From NCBI GenBank assembly GCA_905116865.2, contig CAJHNH020005011.1:606082-670081 (forward strand): DNA of 64,000 nucleotides, written 5' to 3'. The notes under the pieces were generated by a model. It had not been told where the DNA came from, did not search any database, and saw only the letters and a list, made by a program, of their open reading frames with translations. This document shows positions 46,706 to 58,060 of the stretch, piece by piece. A program made the translations under genes and the position numbers. Position 1 is the stretch's first letter. Each line of letters opens with the position of its first letter. Source of the DNA: Candidula unifasciata (Eukaryota > Mollusca > Gastropoda > Stylommatophora > Geomitridae).

Positions 46706-47635
46706 TCAGTTATCGAGTCTATTTGTGTGACTCCTGTCTATATTCATTTACATGTACATCGTACAACCAACACTCTGTAGGGAAACCGATAACTTGTAGC
46801 GTGTCGCTCTTCTTTTCTGAAAGATACTTTCATTATAACAGACTTCTGTGGCTGGGGCGGTGGTTTCAGGTTGTCTCCCGTGGTCTGTCTGGTCTTCAGC
46901 GCCGATTATCTCCCCTTGTCTAGAAAAACTCATCCATGGATGCACCAGGATCCAACGAAAGATGTGGCATTTCCATCATCTGACCCAGCTTATCTGGCCC
47001 TCACTCTACCACCTGCGGGGTCTCTTTCTGGAGATCAGAGGTGGCTTTCAGAATTCCCCATCGATCTAGCACAAACTATCATCTTGAGTGTATTTCAAAC
47101 ATCTTAAAGTGCGTCAGTTTCTTGTATCAAAAGTGTTCTGCCGAGACGATTGCCTGCTCCTGTAGAGTTACCTCCGCTCAGTGCCAGGGTTGGCCAGCTG
47201 CTTCAACGATTGCTGATGTCTGCAGGTACACTTAGGCAGGTGTCGCTGTTTTGACAACTATTTGTACAGGAAGTGCGATCTGTTTCCTTGACCCCATTCA
47301 CCTGTCAGGAGCAATTTAGCAAGGTCAAGGCCGTCTATGTCTAGACAGTAAACTGGTAATTCGGGGAAATATATGAGGCCCTTACTGTGGATTTTTTCAA
47401 CTTCCTGGGCGACTGGAGACAGGATGCTGTCAGAGGACAGCAGGTCAGCAATAAGTCACCGACTTTTTAGCAGCTGGTATAACAAAAACAGATTAGAGAA
47501 TAAAAAAACCGCCAGTTCAAGTTTAAGAAGTAAGGGGTCAGTGTAGGTAGCAGACCACGACTGACTGACCAGGTGACCCGGCGACCTTGGCCAGTTGACC
47601 CATCGTCTAGGGCCAGCAAGCCCACCAGCAGGGCA
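46706..47635. other. Unique sequence, no gene seen
   Basis: Short overlapping frames on both strands without recognisable domains. Confidence 0.4.
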
Positions 47636-48297
47636 GGTCAACCACCACAGTACAGGACCAGTGTACACAGGTAGATGACCACAGTACAGGACCAGTGTAC
47701 ACAGGTCAACCACCACAGTACAGGACTAGTGTACACAGGTCGATGACCACAGTACACGACCAGTGTACACAGGTCAACCACCACAGTACAGGACCAGTGT
47801 ACACAGGTCAACTACCACAGTACAGGACCAGTGTACACAGGTCGGTGACCACAGTACAGGACCAGTGTACACAGGTCAACTACCACAGTACAGGACCAGT
47901 GTACACAGGTCAACTACCACAGTACAGGACCAGTGTACACAGGTCAACTACCACAGTACAGGACCAGTGTACACAGGTCAACCACCACAGTAGAGGACCA
48001 GTGTACACAGGTCAACCACCACAGTACAGGACCAGTGTACACAGGTCAACCACCACAGTACAGGACCAGTGTACACAGGTCGGTGACCACAATACAGGAC
48101 CAGTGTACACAGGTCGATGACCACAGTACAGGACCAGTGTACACAGGTCGATGACCACAGTACAGGACCAGTGTACACAGGTCGATGACCACAGTACATG
48201 ACCAGTGTACACAGGTCAACCACCACAGTACAGGACCAGTGTACACAGGTCGATGACCACAGTACATGACCAGTGTACACAGGTCGATGACCACAGA
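47636..48297. repeat. 34-bp minisatellite (GTCAACCACC type)
   Basis: About 19 copies of CACAGTACAGGACCAGTGTA then CACAGGTCAACCAC, with a GTCGATGACC variant toward the right. Confidence 0.96.
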
Positions 48298-48805
48298 CTC
48301 ACCGTCCAAAGTCCTGACCCATGTCACAACACTGTCACAGGTGAAGGTCTTCTGTGAGCAAAAAAGCTCCAGTTATATTGTGATTACCACCACTGTTGTG
48401 ATGTTGTGATCAAGCATGTGCCGTCTCCACAAATAAGGTTGGCTATACTTGATCCGCAACATCCTGACATCACTTTAAGAAATCCTCCCAGTTATATCGC
48501 TGTTTCACTATTGGCTGCTGGCTTTCAGTTACTTCACACCCCTTTCCACCCCCCCCCCCCCCCCCCCCTAACCCCCCCCCCCCATCCCAGTATGATCCCT
48601 GAACTAACTTTGATACGCAGCAATGTTTTATTTGTCTGTTTTATTTATATGTTTTATTTATATGTTTTATTTATGTCTGAACTGACCTCATTAATGAGTC
48701 AGCGGTCTATGTCAGTCCCTGTAGAACTCCTGTGTTCGATTGTGTCAGATACGCTTTTTTCCTCTGTTTATTATCATAAAATGGCAGTTTGGTTCCATGT
48801 TTGAA
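48298..48805. other. Unique sequence with poly-C tracts, no gene seen
   Basis: C runs near 48549-48590. A short TTTATTTATATG triplication lies at about 48630-48675. Confidence 0.5.
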
Positions 48806-48809
48806 ATAT

Positions 48810-49663
48810 TCAGTGACGACAGTTATGATGTCCTACTGTCAGTGCTGTCCTGTCTAAATATCAACTGTGTGATGTCCTATTGTCAGTGCTGTCCTGTCTA
48901 AATATCAACTGTGTGATGTCCTACTGTCAGTGCTGTCCTGTCTAAATATCAACTGTGTGATGTCCTACTGTCAGTGCTGTCCTGTCTAAATATCAACTGT
49001 GTGATGTCCTACTGTCAGTGCTGTCCTGTCTAAATATCAACTGTGTGATGTCCTACTGTCAGTGCTGTCCTGTCTAAATATCACACTGTGTGATGTCCTA
49101 CTGTCAGTGCTGTCCTGTCTAAATATCAACTGTGTGATGTCCTACTGTCAGTGCTGTCCTGTCTAAATATCAACTGTGTGATGTCCTACTGTCAGTGCTG
49201 TCCTGTCCTAAATATCAACTGTGTGATGTCCCTACTGTCAGTGCTGTCCTGTCTAAATATCAACTGTGTGATGTCCTACTGTCAGTGCTGTCCTGTCTAA
49301 ATATCAACTGTGTGATGTCCTACTGTCAGTGCTGTCCTGTCTAAATATCAACTGTGTGATGTCCTACTGTCAGTGCTGTCCTGTCTAAATATCAACTGTG
49401 TGATGTCCTACTGTCAGTGCTGTCCTGTCTAAATATCAACTGTGTGATGTCCTACTGTCAGTGCTGTCCTGTCTAAATATCAAACTGTGTGATGTCCTAC
49501 TGTCAGTGCTGTCCTGTCTAAATATCAACTGTGTGATGTCCTACTGTCAGTGCTGTCCTGTCTAAATATCAACTGTGTGATGTCCTACTGTCAGTGCTGT
49601 CCTGTCTAAATATCAACTGTGTGATGTCCTACTGTCAGTGCTGTCCTGTCTAAATATCAACTG
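48810..49663. repeat. 44-bp minisatellite abutting the exon 3 splice acceptor
   Basis: About 19 copies of TGTGATGTCCTACTGTCAGT then GCTGTCCTGTCTAAATATCA and ACTG, with very few variants. The last unit runs straight into GTGTGGTTTTGCAG, so the array is the upstream context of the exon 3 acceptor. Confidence 0.97.
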
Positions 49664-49678
49664 TGTGTGGTTTTGCAG

Positions 49679-49723
49679 GACGAGAAGAACCAGATAATGA
49701 CCACCAACGTCTGGCTAAGACAG
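49679..49723 (+). CDS. nAChR subunit exon 3 (loop D region)
   Basis: 45 bp, phase 0 to 0, encoding DEKNQIMTTNVWLRQ. This matches the conserved nAChR segment NQIMTTNVWxxQ that follows LSQLID, and the join with exon 2 gives LSQLIDI-DEKNQIMTTNVW. The Trp of NVW corresponds to the loop D Trp of the complementary face of the agonist site. Borders: acceptor TTTTGCAG|GAC and donor CAG|GTAAGG, both canonical. The 45-bp size is the classical nAChR exon 3 size. The upstream intron is 43.5 kb, the downstream one 4.0 kb to exon 4a. Confidence 0.95.
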
Positions 49724-49800
49724 GTAAGGATTCCTGTCACTGAACAGTCTCGCCTTGATCCCCAGGTCTTGTGTGTTTGTCTCTGATACTTTATCTACAT

Positions 49801-50366
49801 CACCGGTTCTCAACCTATCGGCCGTGACTCCTTTGTTGGGTGGAACAACCCTTTCAAGTGGATCTCCATCGCAAAACACATTTTTATTGAAGCTAGGAAG
49901 TAGCAGCAACAATATTTGTATGCTCGGGAGGTCGCCACAACATGAGGAACTGTATGGTCGGTAGGTCGCCACAACACGAGGAACTGTATGGTCGGGAGGT
50001 CGCCACAACATGAGGAACTTTATGGTCGGGAGGTCGCCACAACACGAGGAACTGTACGCTCAGGAGGTCGCCACAAAACGAGGAACTGTATGGTCGGGAG
50101 GTCGCCACAACATGAGGAACTGTATGGTCGAGAGGTCGCCACAACATGAGGAACTGTATGGTCGGGAGGTCGCCACAACACGAGGAACTGTATGGTCGGG
50201 AGGTCGCCACAACATGAGGAACTTTTTGCTCGGGAGGTCGCCACAACATGAGGAACTGTATGGACGGGAGGTCGCCACAACATGAGGAACTGTATGGTCG
50301 GGAGGTCGCCACAACATGAGGAACTGTATTACAGGGGTGGGACGTTAGGAAGGTTGGGAACCACTT
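49801..50366 (+). mobile_element. SPIN/Charlie-like hAT MITE with internal 34-bp array
   Basis: The left end CACCGGTTCTCAACCT and right end AGGTTGGGAACCACTT form terminal inverted repeats of about 16 bp. They are flanked by similar 8-bp sequences (ATCTACAT / ATCTATAG), as expected for a hAT target duplication. Internal features TGACTCCTTTGTTGGG, ACAACCCTTTCA, AAAACACATTTTTATT and the CACAACATGAGGAACTGTAT core match the non-autonomous SPIN/Charlie layout that I know. No transposase. It lies in the intron just 3' of exon 3. Confidence 0.8.
49925..50325. repeat. 34-bp minisatellite inside the hAT MITE
   Basis: About 12 copies of GGTCGCCACAACATGAGGAA then CTGTATGGTCGGGA. The core is the same hAT segment that seeded the 31-bp array at 1-1634, but with a different unit border. 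Confidence 0.95.
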
Positions 50367-50561
50367 ATCTATAGTCTTTCTTTAAGTGTGAATTCCAGTG
50401 TTCAGCTAGATGGGGGGGGGGGGGGGGGGGGGGGGGGGGATATTTGTGTGTACGTGTGCATGAGAGTTGTGTGTGTGTTCATCTATTTACATTGATGTGT
50501 TTTCATTACAAAAGTTTAAGAAGTAAGGACATATCCTTACCCCTCCCCCCCCCCCCCCCAG

Positions 50562-50629
<68 letters not shown>

Positions 50630-51199
50630 CACTCGCTGTATATATATATATTTATATTCCTGTCTCTGTCCCCCTGGTAGCATGGGAAGGGTGGCGATGA
50701 ATGTGCTTGAGAGCCAAAGTGTCAGCTCAAAGACAACAGCGTGTCGTTCAGATCTCAGGTCTGGAGAGGTCGGGTGGAACTGTACATGATACTGTTGTTT
50801 GTGGAGGACAACTGACAGGCAGACAGGCAGGCAGATAGACAGACAGATAGTAACAGAGACAGAGAAAGCGCAGGGCTGCCAATGATGGGTTTTTATCTCC
50901 AGATCTAGGTTTTTATTTGACGCATTATGTTCAAATTTTGAAATCTGGTTTTTTTAAAAAGTACATCCTCATATAAAAGTGAGTGAATATGTATTGCTTG
51001 GGTTTATGTTCAGTTTGGCTGGGTTTGAAAAAAAAAATCTAGTTGGCATCCCTGAGAGAGTGAGAGACAGAGAAGGAGACGGACAGAGAGAGATAAAAGA
51101 TTGGGAGGATTTTATCTGACTAGGCTGAGGTTAAGATATAACATTTTTGTGTGAATAATGGAAGAACAGCGGTGTGTGCTTGTGTGTGTGTGCGAGCGC

Positions 51200-51249
<50 letters not shown>

Positions 51250-51440
51250 CACTGCATATAAGTAATAACTGTCATTGTTGTTATAACTGTCATTGTTATT
51301 ATAACTGTCATTGTTATTATGTCTTCTAAATGGCCAAATAAGCTTAATAATATATTTAATATAATAACAAATCTTTGAACAAATCTTGAAACCGAGGAGA
51401 GAAACCCCCCCCCCCCCCCCCCACCCCACATCCCCCAGGT
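50367..51440. other. Intronic sequence with G/C tracts and microsatellites, no gene seen
   Basis: G run of more than 20 at 50412-50439, C run near 50545-50559, (CT)n at 50565-50621, (GT)n at 51195-51247, a short CTGTCATTGTTATTATAA triplication and a C run at 51406-51422. The remainder is unique. Confidence 0.6.
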
Positions 51441-51444
51441 TATT

Positions 51445-53330
51445 CAAAATATGGGAACCTAGGAGCTCAGGGTGCATAAACGTATAGCTATGGGAACATA
51501 GGAGCTCAGGGTGCAGACACCTATAGCTTGGGAACATAGGAGCTCAGGGTACATAAACGTATAGCTATGGGAACATAGGAGCTCAGGGTGCATAAACCTA
51601 TAGCTATGGGGACATAGGAGCTCAGGGTGCATAAGCCTATAGCTATGGAAACATAGGAGCTCAGGGTGCATAAACGTTTAGCTATGGGAACATAGGGGCT
51701 CAGGGTGCATAAACGTTTAGCTATGGGAACATAGGAGCTCATGGTGCATAAACGTTTAGCTATGGGAACATAGGAGCTCAGGGTGCATAAACCTATAGCT
51801 ATGGGAACATAGGAGCTCAGGGTGCATAAACGTTTAGCTATGGGAACATAGGAGCTCAGGGTGCATAAACGTTTAGCTATGGGAACATAGGAGCTCAGGG
51901 TGCATAAACCTATAGCTATGGGAACATAGGAGCTCAGGGTACATAAACGTTTAGCTATGGGAACATAGGAGCTCAGGGTGAATAAACGTTTAGCTATGGG
52001 AACATAGGAGCTCAGGGTGCATAAACCTATAGCTATGGAAACATAGGAGCTCAGGGTGCATAAACGTTTAGCTATGGGAACATAGGAGCTCAGGGTACAT
52101 AAACCTATAGCTATGGAAACATAGGAGCTCAGGGTACATAAACGTTTAGCTATGGGAACATAGGAGCTCAGGGTGCATAAACGTTTAGCTATGGGAACAT
52201 AGGAGCTCAGGGTGCATAAACCTATAGCTATGGAAACATAGGAGCTCAGGGTGCATAAAAGTTTAGCTATGGGAACATAGGAGCTCAGGGTGCATAAACG
52301 TTTAGCTATGGGAACATAGGAGCTCAGGGTGCATAAACGTTTAGCTATGGGAACATAGGAGCTCAGGGTACATAAACGTTTAGCTATGGGAACATAGGAG
52401 CTCAGGGTGCATAAACGTTTAGCTATGGGAACATAGGAGCTCAGGGTGCATAAACGTTTAGCTATGGGAACATAGGAGCTTAGGGTGCATAAACCTATAG
52501 CTATGGGAACATAGGAGCTCAGGGTACATAAACCTATAGCTATGGAAACATAGGAGCTCAGGGTGCATAAACCTATAGCTATGGAAACATAGGAGCTCAG
52601 GGTGCATAAACCTATAGCTATGGAAACATAGGAGCTCAGGGTGCATAAACGTTTAGCTATGGGAACATAGGAGCTCAGGGTGCATAAACGTTTAGCTATG
52701 GGAACATAGGAGCTCAGGGTACATAAACCTATACCTATGGAAACATAGGAGCTCAGGGTACATAAACGTTTAGCTATGGGAACATAGGAGCTCAGGGTGC
52801 ATAAACGTTTAGCTATGGGAAGATAGGAGCTCAGGGTACATAAACCTATAGCTATGGAAACATAGGACCTCAGGGTACATAAACGTTTAGCTATGGGAAC
52901 ATAGGAGCTCAGGGTGCATAAACCTATAGCTATGGAAACATAGGAGCTCAGGGTACATAAACGTATAGCTGTGGGAACATAGGAGCTCAGGGTGCGTAAA
53001 CCTATAGCTATTGGAACAGGAGCTCAGGGTGCCTAAACCTACAGCTATGGGAACATATGAGCTCAGGGTGCATAAACGTTAATGGGAACATAGGAGCTCA
53101 GGGTACATAAACGTATAGCTATGGGAACATATGAGCTCAGGGTGCATAAAACTATAGCTATGGGAACATAGGAACTCAGGGTGCATAAAACTATAGCTAT
53201 GGGAACATAGGAGCTCAGGGTGCATAAACCTATAGCTATGGGAACATAGGAGCTCAGGGTACATAAGCCTGCAACTATGGGAACATAGGAACTCAGAGTG
53301 CATACACCTTTAGCTGTAGGAACCTAGGAG
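51445..53330. repeat. 39-bp minisatellite
   Basis: About 48 copies of GGGAACATAGGAGCTCAGGG then TGCATAAACGTTTAGCTAT, with CCTATAGC / CGTTTAGC unit types intermixed. Multiple-of-three unit, so spurious frames appear on the minus strand. Confidence 0.97.
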
Positions 53331-53429
53331 CTAAGGCACCCTGAGCCGAACCTCTTAAACTAATTTTAGGGTTCGACGATTTGCCCCATTCCCTCGCACC
53401 CTATTTTTGGTAATAGGAATGTTGAACGT

Positions 53430-53735
53430 GCTATATTCCCCATGGAAAGGTATGTCGATTACTCGTGCTGTATTCCCCGTGGGAAGAAATGTCGATTAAT
53501 CCTAATCCACGTGTAAAAGAATGTCAGTTATTTGTACTGCATTCCCTTGTGTAAAGGAATGTCGATTATTCGTGATTTGTTCCCTTTCTAAATAAATGTT
53601 CATTTCTCGTGGTGTATTCCCCCTTGTAAATGAATGTCGATTATTTTTGACGTATTTCCCCCTTGTAAATGAATGTCGATTATTCGTCATGTATTCCCCC
53701 TTGCTAAGGGATGTGGATTATTCGTGGTGTATTCC
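53430..53735. repeat. Diverged minisatellite, about 36-38 bp unit, abutting exon 4a
   Basis: About eight imperfect copies of AATGTCGATTATTCGTGATG then TATTCCCCCTTGTAA. The last copy reads GGATTATTCGTGGTGTATTC then CCGATGTGCAG, whose AG is the exon 4a acceptor. The splice site therefore lies in the last unit. Confidence 0.85.
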
Positions 53736-53745
53736 CGATGTGCAG

Positions 53746-53855
53746 GAGTGGATGGATCGAAAGCTGACATGGATAGCTTCAGAATACGGAGGCGTCGACC
53801 ACTTGTATGTGCCGTCCCAGCACATATGGCTGCCAGATATCGTGCTCTACAATAA
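53746..53855 (+). CDS. nAChR subunit exon 4a (loop A, Tyr version)
   Basis: 110 bp, phase 0 in, phase 2 out, the classical exon 4 size. It encodes EWMDRKLTW, then [13 protein letters not shown] and [10 protein letters not shown], matching the nAChR block [37 protein letters not shown]. The last two bases (AA) begin a codon finished by the next exon. The Tyr of VLYN aligns with the loop A tyrosine (Tyr93 in Torpedo alpha numbering), an agonist-site residue. Acceptor GTGCAG|GAG and donor AA|GTAAGTG are canonical. The usual NP after LxW is IA here. A second 110-bp version of this exon lies 7.2 kb downstream. Confidence 0.94.
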
Positions 53856-53889
53856 GTAAGTGACACGCCCCTGGGCCGTGCTAGCGTCT

Positions 53890-54500
53890 ACACACTTGAT
53901 GTCGTACGATGTTGTCGCCACGTTAGACGGTCTACACAGCTGATGTGCGGTATTGTCCCCGTGTTAGATCGTCTACACAGCTGATGTGCGGTATTGTCCC
54001 CGTGTTAGATCGTCTAAACAGCTGATGTGCGGTATTGTCCCCGTGTTAGATCGTCTACACAGCTGATGTGCGGTATTGTCCCCGTGTTAGATCGTCTACG
54101 CAGCTGATGTGCGGTATTGTCCCCGTGTTAGATCGTCTACACAGCTGATGTGCGGTATTGTCCCCGTGTTAGATCGTCTACGCAGCTGATGTGCGGTATT
54201 GTCCCCGTGTTAGATCGAGTACACAGTTGATTTAGTACTGTGTCGTCCCCGTGTTAGTCCGAGTACACAGCTGATGTAGTACTGTGTCGTCCCCGTGTTA
54301 GTCCGAGTACACAGTTGATGTAGTACTGTGTCGTCCCCCGTGTTAGATCGAGTACACAGTTGATGTAGTACTGTGTCGTCCCCCGTGTTAGATCGAGTAC
54401 ACAGTTGATGTAGTACTGTGTCGTCCCCCGTGTTAGATCGAGTACACAGTTGATGTAGTACTGTGTCGTCCCCCGTGTTAGATCGAATGCACAGTTGATG
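53890..54500. repeat. 41-bp minisatellite starting close to the exon 4a donor
   Basis: About 14 copies of GTCTACACAGCTGATGTGCG then GTATTGTCCCCGTGTTAGAT. A later subtype has GAGTACACAGTTGATGTAGT. It begins within about 35 bp of the splice donor at 53856. Confidence 0.93.
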
Positions 54501-54609
54501 TCAGTTCTCTCACTAAGCATGCCTTAATACAGCTAAATATCTATGTGATGTGCTTGTGTTTTCCCCTGTGTAGTTACACAACATTCAAGTATTTAAAATG
54601 GAATCAAAG

Positions 54610-54617
<8 letters not shown>

Positions 54618-54660
<43 letters not shown>
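54618..54660. repeat. (CA)n microsatellite
   Basis: CGCGCG followed by about 40 bp of CA, directly 5' of a LINE relic. Confidence 0.95.
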
Positions 54661-54662
<2 letters not shown>

Positions 54663-54664
54663 TA

Positions 54665-55090
54665 TAGATGGTGGTAGAAAGTGATAACATGAGCATCAGT
54701 CTGAATACTGGGAAGACAAAAGTAATAATGATTGCCCAGAAAAGAAAAGAATCTAAATGTATAATCAAAGTCGAAGCCATTATTTTCAGACAAATACAGA
54801 CATTTAAATATCTAGGTACACGGATAACATCCGAGGGAAGATCTGTCACAAAGATCAAGAATAGAATAGGACAGGCCAAAACTGCATTTGACAAAATAAA
54901 GAAAATTGTACACAATAAATCCATGTCACTTGAGGTTAGGGAAAGAATTCTCACAAGCCTTATAGAGCCGGTTTTAACATACGGCTGTGAATCATGGACA
55001 ATTAACAAACAAGCTGAACAATATCTTCAGGCCTCGGAGATGTAGTTTTACAGAAGAATCCTTAGAATTCCGTGGACAGCTATACACATA
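54665..55090 (+). pseudogene. LINE reverse transcriptase thumb-region relic
   Basis: The translation runs ISLNTGKTKVIMIAQK, then TFKYLGTRITSEGR, RIGQAKTAFDKIKKI, SLEVRERILTSLIEPVLTYG, CESWTINK and EM-stop-FYRRILRIPWT. This is the usual LINE post-catalytic segment (KTKVM, FKYLGS.ITSDG, AKxAFxK, YGCESWT, RRILRIPWT). A stop stands where the family has Trp (EMWFYRR), and both ends are missing. Probably the same family as the minus-strand C-terminal relic at 2000-2324. Confidence 0.8.
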
Positions 55091-55097
55091 GATACAT

Positions 55098-55121
55098 ATA
55101 TAAAGAGAGAGAGAACGAGAA

Positions 55122-55190
<69 letters not shown>

Positions 55191-55244
55191 AACGGCGTGA
55201 GTGAAAGACAGACATAGAGAGTCAGCGTGAGTGAGAGAAGATAA

Positions 55245-55315
<71 letters not shown>

Positions 55316-55385
55316 ACGTGGGTAAGAGACAGACAGCGTGAGTGAAAGACAGACACAGAGAAACAGCGTGAGTAAGAGAAGATAA

Positions 55386-55423
<38 letters not shown>

Positions 55424-55604
55424 GTGGGTGAGAGACAGACAGACAGTGTGAGTGAAATACAGACACAGAGAGACAGCGTGAATGAGAGACCGATATGCAG
55501 AGAGAGAGAGAGCGTGGGTGACAGACAGACACACAGACAGACAGACAGACAGACGGCGTGAGTGAAAGACAGACACAGAGAGACAGCGTGAGTGAGGTAC
55601 AGAT

Positions 55605-55651
<47 letters not shown>

Positions 55652-55665
55652 GAGAGAACTAGAAG
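55098..55665. repeat. (GACA)n and (GA)n microsatellite cluster
   Basis: Alternating GACAGACA, GA and GTGAGTGAAAGACAGACA blocks. The pieces between GA runs repeat (CAGCGTGAGTGA), so the cluster is itself a long imperfect tandem repeat. Confidence 0.93.
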
Positions 55666-56264
55666 TGAATCAGAAGGCACATTAACAAATCCTAAACTGG
55701 AATGAGTAAGCAAAAAAGTGTAACGATATCTAATATGGAACTGACTAGAATAACGACATCTATTATGGAACTGACTAGAATAGACTACGCGTGTAGACCA
55801 GGTGTGTAAATGAATACAGAACACATAGCACACACAGTTGATGGTTGAAATAGCTGCCACACAATGACTACAGTACTGTGACATGATGGGCTGTCTTTTG
55901 CTACATGGTTATACTTGTATGTGAATATGTTGCAGATTTTACATATTGTTCTCATATTCTAGATTAGACTCGTATGTCAGTGCTTTAAATACTGCATGTT
56001 GCATTCATGCGGCAGATTCCACAAGGTTGTATTAAATATTGTCTTTGTGTGGTAGATTAGAACTGCTACACTTGTGTGTTTTGGGCCTGTAGTTCTCTCA
56101 TAGTATGTTCTTGACTTCACGCTCATTCCTTAATGACATACAAGTATGTCGTATGGTTGTAACCGGCGAGGGTACAACTATATGGCTTCTGGGAAGTAAA
56201 TGCGGCAACATGTCGCCTGTTGTTCTTGTGCACCACCCATGTTATTTTATGTCCACCAGACTGC
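55666..56264. other. Unique intronic sequence, no gene seen
   Basis: Includes a 33-bp duplication around TATGGAACTGACTAGAATA near 55735 and a short GGGAAGTAAATGCGGC match to the SINE body near 56190. Confidence 0.45.
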
Positions 56265-56280
56265 TCTCTCTCTGTGTCTG

Positions 56281-56341
<61 letters not shown>

Positions 56342-56359
56342 TTATCTCTATTATATATA

Positions 56360-56392
<33 letters not shown>

Positions 56393-56410
56393 GTATATAT
56401 ATATATAAAT
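56265..56410. repeat. (CT)n-(TA)n microsatellite
   Basis: CT run followed by about 85 bp of near-perfect TA, self-complementary and prone to hairpins. Confidence 0.95.
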
Positions 56411-56439
56411 CTGTCCACACATATTTGTCTAGTTCACTA

Positions 56440-58060
56440 TTTTGTTCTAGTTCTCTCTCAACAAATCTTCTTTTAATTTTCCATCTACGGATCCTCTTAT
56501 AGTTCCCGCTCCACAAATCCTCCAATAGTTCCTTCTCCCTCACAAATATGTTTAAAATTCCCGCTCCACAACTCCTCCAATAGTTCCTTCTCCCTCACAA
56601 ATATGTTTAAAATTCCCGCTCCACAAATCCTCCAATAGTTTCTTCTCCCTCACAAATATGTTTAAAGTTCCCGCTCCACAAATCCTCCAATAGTTCCTTC
56701 TCCCTCACAAATATGTTTAAAATTCCCGCTCCACAAATCCTCCAATAGTTTCTTCTCCCTCACAAATATGTTTAAAGTTCCCGCTCCACAAATCCTCCAA
56801 TAGTTCCTTCTCCCTCACAAATATGTTTAAAGTTCCCGCTCCACAAATCCTCCAATAGTTCCTTCTCCCTCACAAATATGTTTAAAGTTTCCGCTCCACA
56901 AATCCTCCAATAGTTTCTTCTACAAAAATCCTCCTATAGTTCATTCTCCACGAACCCTCCTATAGTTCCTTCTCCACGAATCCTCCTATAGTTCCTTCTC
57001 CACGAATCCTCCTATAGTTCTTTCTCCACGAATCCTCCTATAGTTCCTTCTCCACGAATCCTACTATAGTTCCTTCTCCCTCACAAATCTTATTATAGTT
57101 CCCTCTCCCTCGCAAATACTCTGATAGTTTCCTCTCCCTCACAAATCTTCGTATAGTTACATCTCCCTTACAAATCCTCTTATAGTTCCCTCACAAATCT
57201 TCTTATAGTTCCCTCTCCCTCACAAATTTTTTTAAAGTTCCCTCTCACTAAAACATTTTTTTATAGTTCCTGCACCACAAATCTTTCTATAGTTTCCTCT
57301 CCACAAATCTTTTTTTTTTAGTTCCCTCTCCACAATTCTCCTTATAGTTCCCTCCTCCAAATCTTTTTATTGTTCCCTCTCCACAAATCTTCTTATAGTT
57401 CCCTCCTCCAAATCGTTTTATATTTTCCTCTCCACAAATCTTCTTATAGTTCCCTCCTCCAAATCTTTTTTTATAGTTTCCTCTCCTCAAATATTCTTAT
57501 AGTTCCCTCCTCCAAATCTTTCAATAGTTCCCTTCTCCAAATCTTCTTATAGTTCCCTCCTCAAAATCATTTTATAGTTCCCTCCAAATCTTTTTATAGT
57601 TCCTACTCCACAAATCTTTTTATAGTTTCCTCTCCACAAATTTTCTTATAGTTACCTCCTCCAAATCTTTCTATAGTTTCCTCACCACAAATCTTGTTAT
57701 TGTTCCCTGTCCACAAATCTTTTTATAGTTCCCTCTCCACAAATCTTTTTATAGTTCCCTCTCCACAAATCTTTTTATAGTTCCCTCTCCACAAATCTTT
57801 TGATAGTTCCCTCTCCACAAATCTTCTTTTAGTTCCCACTTCACAAATCGTCTTATAGTTCCCGCTCAACAAATCCTTTTATTATACCCACTTCACAAAT
57901 AATCCTGTAGTTCCTTCTCCACAAATTCTCTATTGTTCCCTCTCCTGTTCTAGTTTCCTCTCCTATTCTAGTTTTATCTCCCCAAATCCACCTAAAGTTC
58001 CCTCATCTGTTCTAGTTTTCTTCCCTGTTCTAGTTGTATCTCCCCAAATCCTCCTATAGT
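56440..58060. repeat. Diverged pyrimidine-rich minisatellite, about 25-27 bp unit
   Basis: Imperfect copies of CCACAAATCTTTTTATAGTT then CCCTCT. At 56510-56920 they form a composite unit of about 53-55 bp (CTCCACAAATCCTCCAATAG, TTCCTTCTCCCTCACAAATA, TGTTTAAA). The array grades into the 18-bp array to its right. Confidence 0.88.
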
